Source: Comamonadaceae bacterium
GTDB taxonomy: Bacteria; Pseudomonadota; Gammaproteobacteria; Burkholderiales; Burkholderiaceae_C
Assembly: GCA_947463845.1 (NCBI GenBank)
Contig: CANHUM010000064.1
Location: 1-8,252, forward strand
Direction of reading: 5' to 3'
Length of the DNA: 8,252 bases
Under the pieces are notes generated by a model. The model was not told the DNA's origin and did no database searches. It saw nothing but the letters and a program-made list of their open reading frames with translations. The translations under genes and the position numbers were made by a program. The number at the start of each line of letters is the position of its first letter. The first letter of the stretch is position 1. Shown here one piece after another: positions 6,014-8,252 of this stretch.

Positions 6014-8252
6014 TCAGGCTACCAATTGCGCGTGCATTTCCTGAATGGAAATCACGTCCAACTGGTCCATGTACTTCATGCCCTCCACAGCCGCTTCAGC
6101 GCCCGCGATGGTTGTGAAGGTGGTCACGCGGTTGAGCAAGGCCGAAGTGCGAATGTGGCGCGAGTCGGCAATGGCGTTCCGGCGCTCTTCTACCGTGTTG
6201 ATGACCAGCACAACTTCGTTGTTCTTGATCATGTCCACAATATGAGGGCGCCCTTCGGTCACTTTGTTCACCGTCGCACACGCCACGCCTGCGGCCTGAA
6301 CAGCCAACGCTGTGCCCTTGGTGGCCACCAACTCAAAGCCCTGGGCCACCAACTGGCGTGCCACTTCGATGGCGCGCGCCTTATCGTTGTTTTTCACCGA
6401 AATGAACACCTTGCCCGAAGGCGTGCCGTCGGCTTTGGTGGGACGTGGCAACTTGGTGCCTGCACCCAATTGGCTTTTGACAAATGCCTCACCAAAGGTC
6501 TTGCCCACACCCATGACTTCGCCTGTGGACTTCATCTCAGGCCCGAGGATGGTGTCCACGCCAGGGAACTTCACAAAGGGGAAGACGGCTTCTTTCACAC
6601 TGAAATAAGGCGGCGTAACTTCGTGGGTAATGCCTTGTGATGCCAAGGTTTGGCCTGCCATGCACCGCGCAGCGACCTTGGCCAGCTGGATACCCGTGGC
6701 TTTGGAGACATAAGGCACGGTGCGCGAAGCGCGGGGGTTGACTTCGAGCACATAGATCACATCTTTGCCGTCCACATGCTGGATGGCAAACTGCACGTTC
6801 ATCAAACCCACCACGTTTAAAGCACCGGCCATCGCGGCCGATTGACGCTTGAGTTCGTTCACGGTGTTGGCTGACAAAGAGTAAGGCGGCAGCGAGCAAG
6901 CCGAGTCGCCGCTGTGCACACCGGCTTGTTCAATGTGCTCCATCACGCCGCCGATGAAGGTGTTGCCCTCGGGGTCACGCAAGCAGTCCACATCGCACTC
7001 GATGGCGTCGTTCAAGAAACGGTCCAGCAACACAGGCGAGTCGTGCGAAACCTTCACCGCTTCACGCATGTAGCGCTCCAGGTCGCGCTGCTCGTGCACG
7101 ATTTCCATCGCGCGGCCACCCAGCACATAGCTGGGACGCACCACCAAGGGGTAGCCCAGTGCAGCGGCTTTTTCCAAGGCTTCAGACTCGGTGCGGGCCG
7201 TGGCATTGGGTGGTTGACGCAGACCCAGGTCTTGCAGCAATTTTTGGAAGCGCTCACGGTCTTCGGCAGCATCGATCATGTCGGGGCTGGTGCCGATGAT
7301 CGGCACACCGGCCGCCTCCAAACCCAGTGCCAACTTCAAAGGCGTTTGACCGCCGTACTGAACGATCACACCAGCTGGCTTTTCCTTGTCCACGATTTCG
7401 AGCACGTCTTCGAGGGTCACGGGCTCAAAGTACAAACGGTCCGAGGTGTCGTAGTCGGTGGAGACGGTCTCGGGGTTGCAGTTGACCATGATGGTTTCGT
7501 AACCGTCTTCGCGCATGGCCAAGGCGGCGTGCACGCAGCAGTAGTCAAACTCAATGCCCTGGCCAATGCGGTTGGGGCCACCGCCAAGCACCATGATTTT
7601 CTTGTTGCTGGTGGGTTCGGCTTCGCATTCACCCTCACCATTGCCCTCGTAGCAAGAGTACATGTAAGCGGTGTCGGTCGAAAACTCGGCCGCACAGGTG
7701 TCCACGCGCTTGTAAACGGGGCGGATGTTCAGCGCATGGCGGCGCGCCCGCACCACATGTTCGGTGGTTTTGAGCAACTTGGCCAAACGGCGATCAGAGA
7801 AACCCTTCTTCTTGAGCGCTCGCAACTCGTCTGCCGTGATGGCTTCGAGTGTGGTGGTTTCCAGCTCCAGTTCGATCTTGACGATCTCTTCAATCTGCAC
7901 CAAGAACCAAGGATCGATCTTGGTCAAGGCAAACACCTCGTCCACGCTCAGGCCCATGGCAAAGGCATCGCCCACGTACCAGATGCGCTCGGGGCCAGGC
8001 TCACCCAGCTCTTTTTCCAGCACTTCGCGGTCCTGGGTTTTCTCGTTCATGCCGTCCACGCCCACTTCCAGACCGCGCAGCGCTTTCTGGAAAGACTCCT
8101 GGAAAGTGCGACCCATGGCCATGACCTCACCCACCGATTTCATCTGTGTGGTCAAACGGCTGTCGGCCGTTGGAAATTTCTCAAACGCGAAACGCGGGAT
8201 CTTGGTGACCACGTAGTCGATCGAAGGCTCGAAAGAAGCTGGTGTGGCGCCA
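6014..8252 (-). CDS. carB: Carbamoyl-phosphate synthase large subunit CarB (5' end outside window)
   Basis: CarB makes carbamoyl phosphate from bicarbonate, two ATP and ammonia passed from CarA, feeding pyrimidine and arginine synthesis. The window holds 745 C-terminal codons of a protein of about 1075; the frame stays open to the right edge. Visible in order: the end of the carboxyphosphate ATP-grasp half ([17 protein letters not shown]), the oligomerisation domain, and the second ATP-grasp half starting [16 protein letters not shown]. That half includes [13 protein letters not shown] and the metal ligands in NVQFA and [11 protein letters not shown]. Then comes the C-terminal MGS-like allosteric domain ([24 protein letters not shown]). 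The IMP/UMP-site lysine of the NKV motif is present. The Tyr-Asp pair that contacts ornithine in E. coli is replaced by Thr-Phe in RVTTFTT, by my remembered alignment. The GTG at 8212 is an internal valine, not a start. carA normally lies upstream. Confidence 0.98.
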   Translation of the reverse strand, partial: GATPASFEPSIDYVVTKIPRFAFEKFPTADSRLTTQMKSVGEVMAMGRTFQESFQKALRGLEVGVDGMNEKTQDREVLEKELGEPGPERIWYVGDAFAMGLSVDEVFALTKIDPWFLVQIEEIVKIELELETTTLEAITADELRALKKKGFSDRRLAKLLKTTEHVVRARRHALNIRPVYKRVDTCAAEFSTDTAYMYSCYEGNGEGECEAEPTSNKKIMVLGGGPNRIGQGIEFDYCCVHAALAMREDGYETIMVNCNPETVSTDYDTSDRLYFEPVTLEDVLEIVDKEKPAGVIVQYGGQTPLKLALGLEAAGVPIIGTSPDMIDAAEDRERFQKLLQDLGLRQPPNATARTESEALEKAAALGYPLVVRPSYVLGGRAMEIVHEQRDLERYMREAVKVSHDSPVLLDRFLNDAIECDVDCLRDPEGNTFIGGVMEHIEQAGVHSGDSACSLPPYSLSANTVNELKRQSAAMAGALNVVGLMNVQFAIQHVDGKDVIYVLEVNPRASRTVPYVSKATGIQLAKVAARCMAGQTLASQGITHEVTPPYFSVKEAVFPFVKFPGVDTILGPEMKSTGEVMGVGKTFGEAFVKSQLGAGTKLPRPTKADGTPSGKVFISVKNNDKARAIEVARQLVAQGFELVATKGTALAVQAAGVACATVNKVTEGRPHIVDMIKNNEVVLVINTVEERRNAIADSRHIRTSALLNRVTTFTTIAGAEAAVEGMKYMDQLDVISIQEMHAQLVA

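Noticed and set aside
8210..8212. GTG at 8212 as a carB start.
   Set aside because: The frame continues to the window edge and encodes the conserved [11 protein letters not shown] just upstream, so this is an internal valine.
1..8252. A novel defence, mobile or biosynthetic system.
   Set aside because: Every open reading frame of substance belongs to a known, conserved housekeeping cluster in its usual order. I saw no direct-repeat array, transposase, integrase, attachment site, tRNA or compositional break.

Overview
The window is ordinary chromosomal housekeeping DNA from a betaproteobacterium. It is most likely a member of the Burkholderiales close to the Comamonadaceae, judged from the FtsH, GreA, CarB and FolP protein sequences, the moderately high GC content and the gene order. 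There is no insertion sequence, phage gene, tRNA, rRNA or CRISPR array. The gene order carB-greA-yhbY-rlmE-ftsH-folP-glmM is a known conserved cluster in beta- and gammaproteobacteria.

Layout from right to left, with almost everything on the minus strand: carB enters from the right edge with its N-terminal third outside the window and ends at 6014. A 100-bp gap with a strong hairpin follows, then greA (5913-5437). greA converges on yhbY, the only plus-strand gene (4895-5368), and an intrinsic terminator for yhbY lies between them. yhbY is divergent from rlmE (4863-4201) across only 31 bp. Next come a repeat-rich 106-bp leader, ftsH (4094-2181, TTG start), a GC-rich intrinsic terminator, folP (2095-1241), an AT-rich 83-bp gap and glmM (1157 to the left edge, last ~60 codons missing).

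The proteins cover pyrimidine and arginine precursor synthesis (CarB), transcription elongation (GreA), large-subunit ribosome maturation (YhbY, RlmE), membrane protein quality control (FtsH), folate synthesis (FolP) and the amino-sugar step feeding peptidoglycan and LPS (GlmM). All catalytic residues I could check are present. No gene looks broken or foreign.

I found no new multi-gene system. The most interesting signals are in the short intergenic regions: a cluster of the only three CTAG tetranucleotides in the window, within inverted repeats of the ftsH leader; a perfect 9-bp hairpin in the greA leader that resembles an attenuator; a symmetric -10-like element shared by rlmE and yhbY, which would leave yhbY almost leaderless; and a terminator that separates ftsH from folP-glmM.
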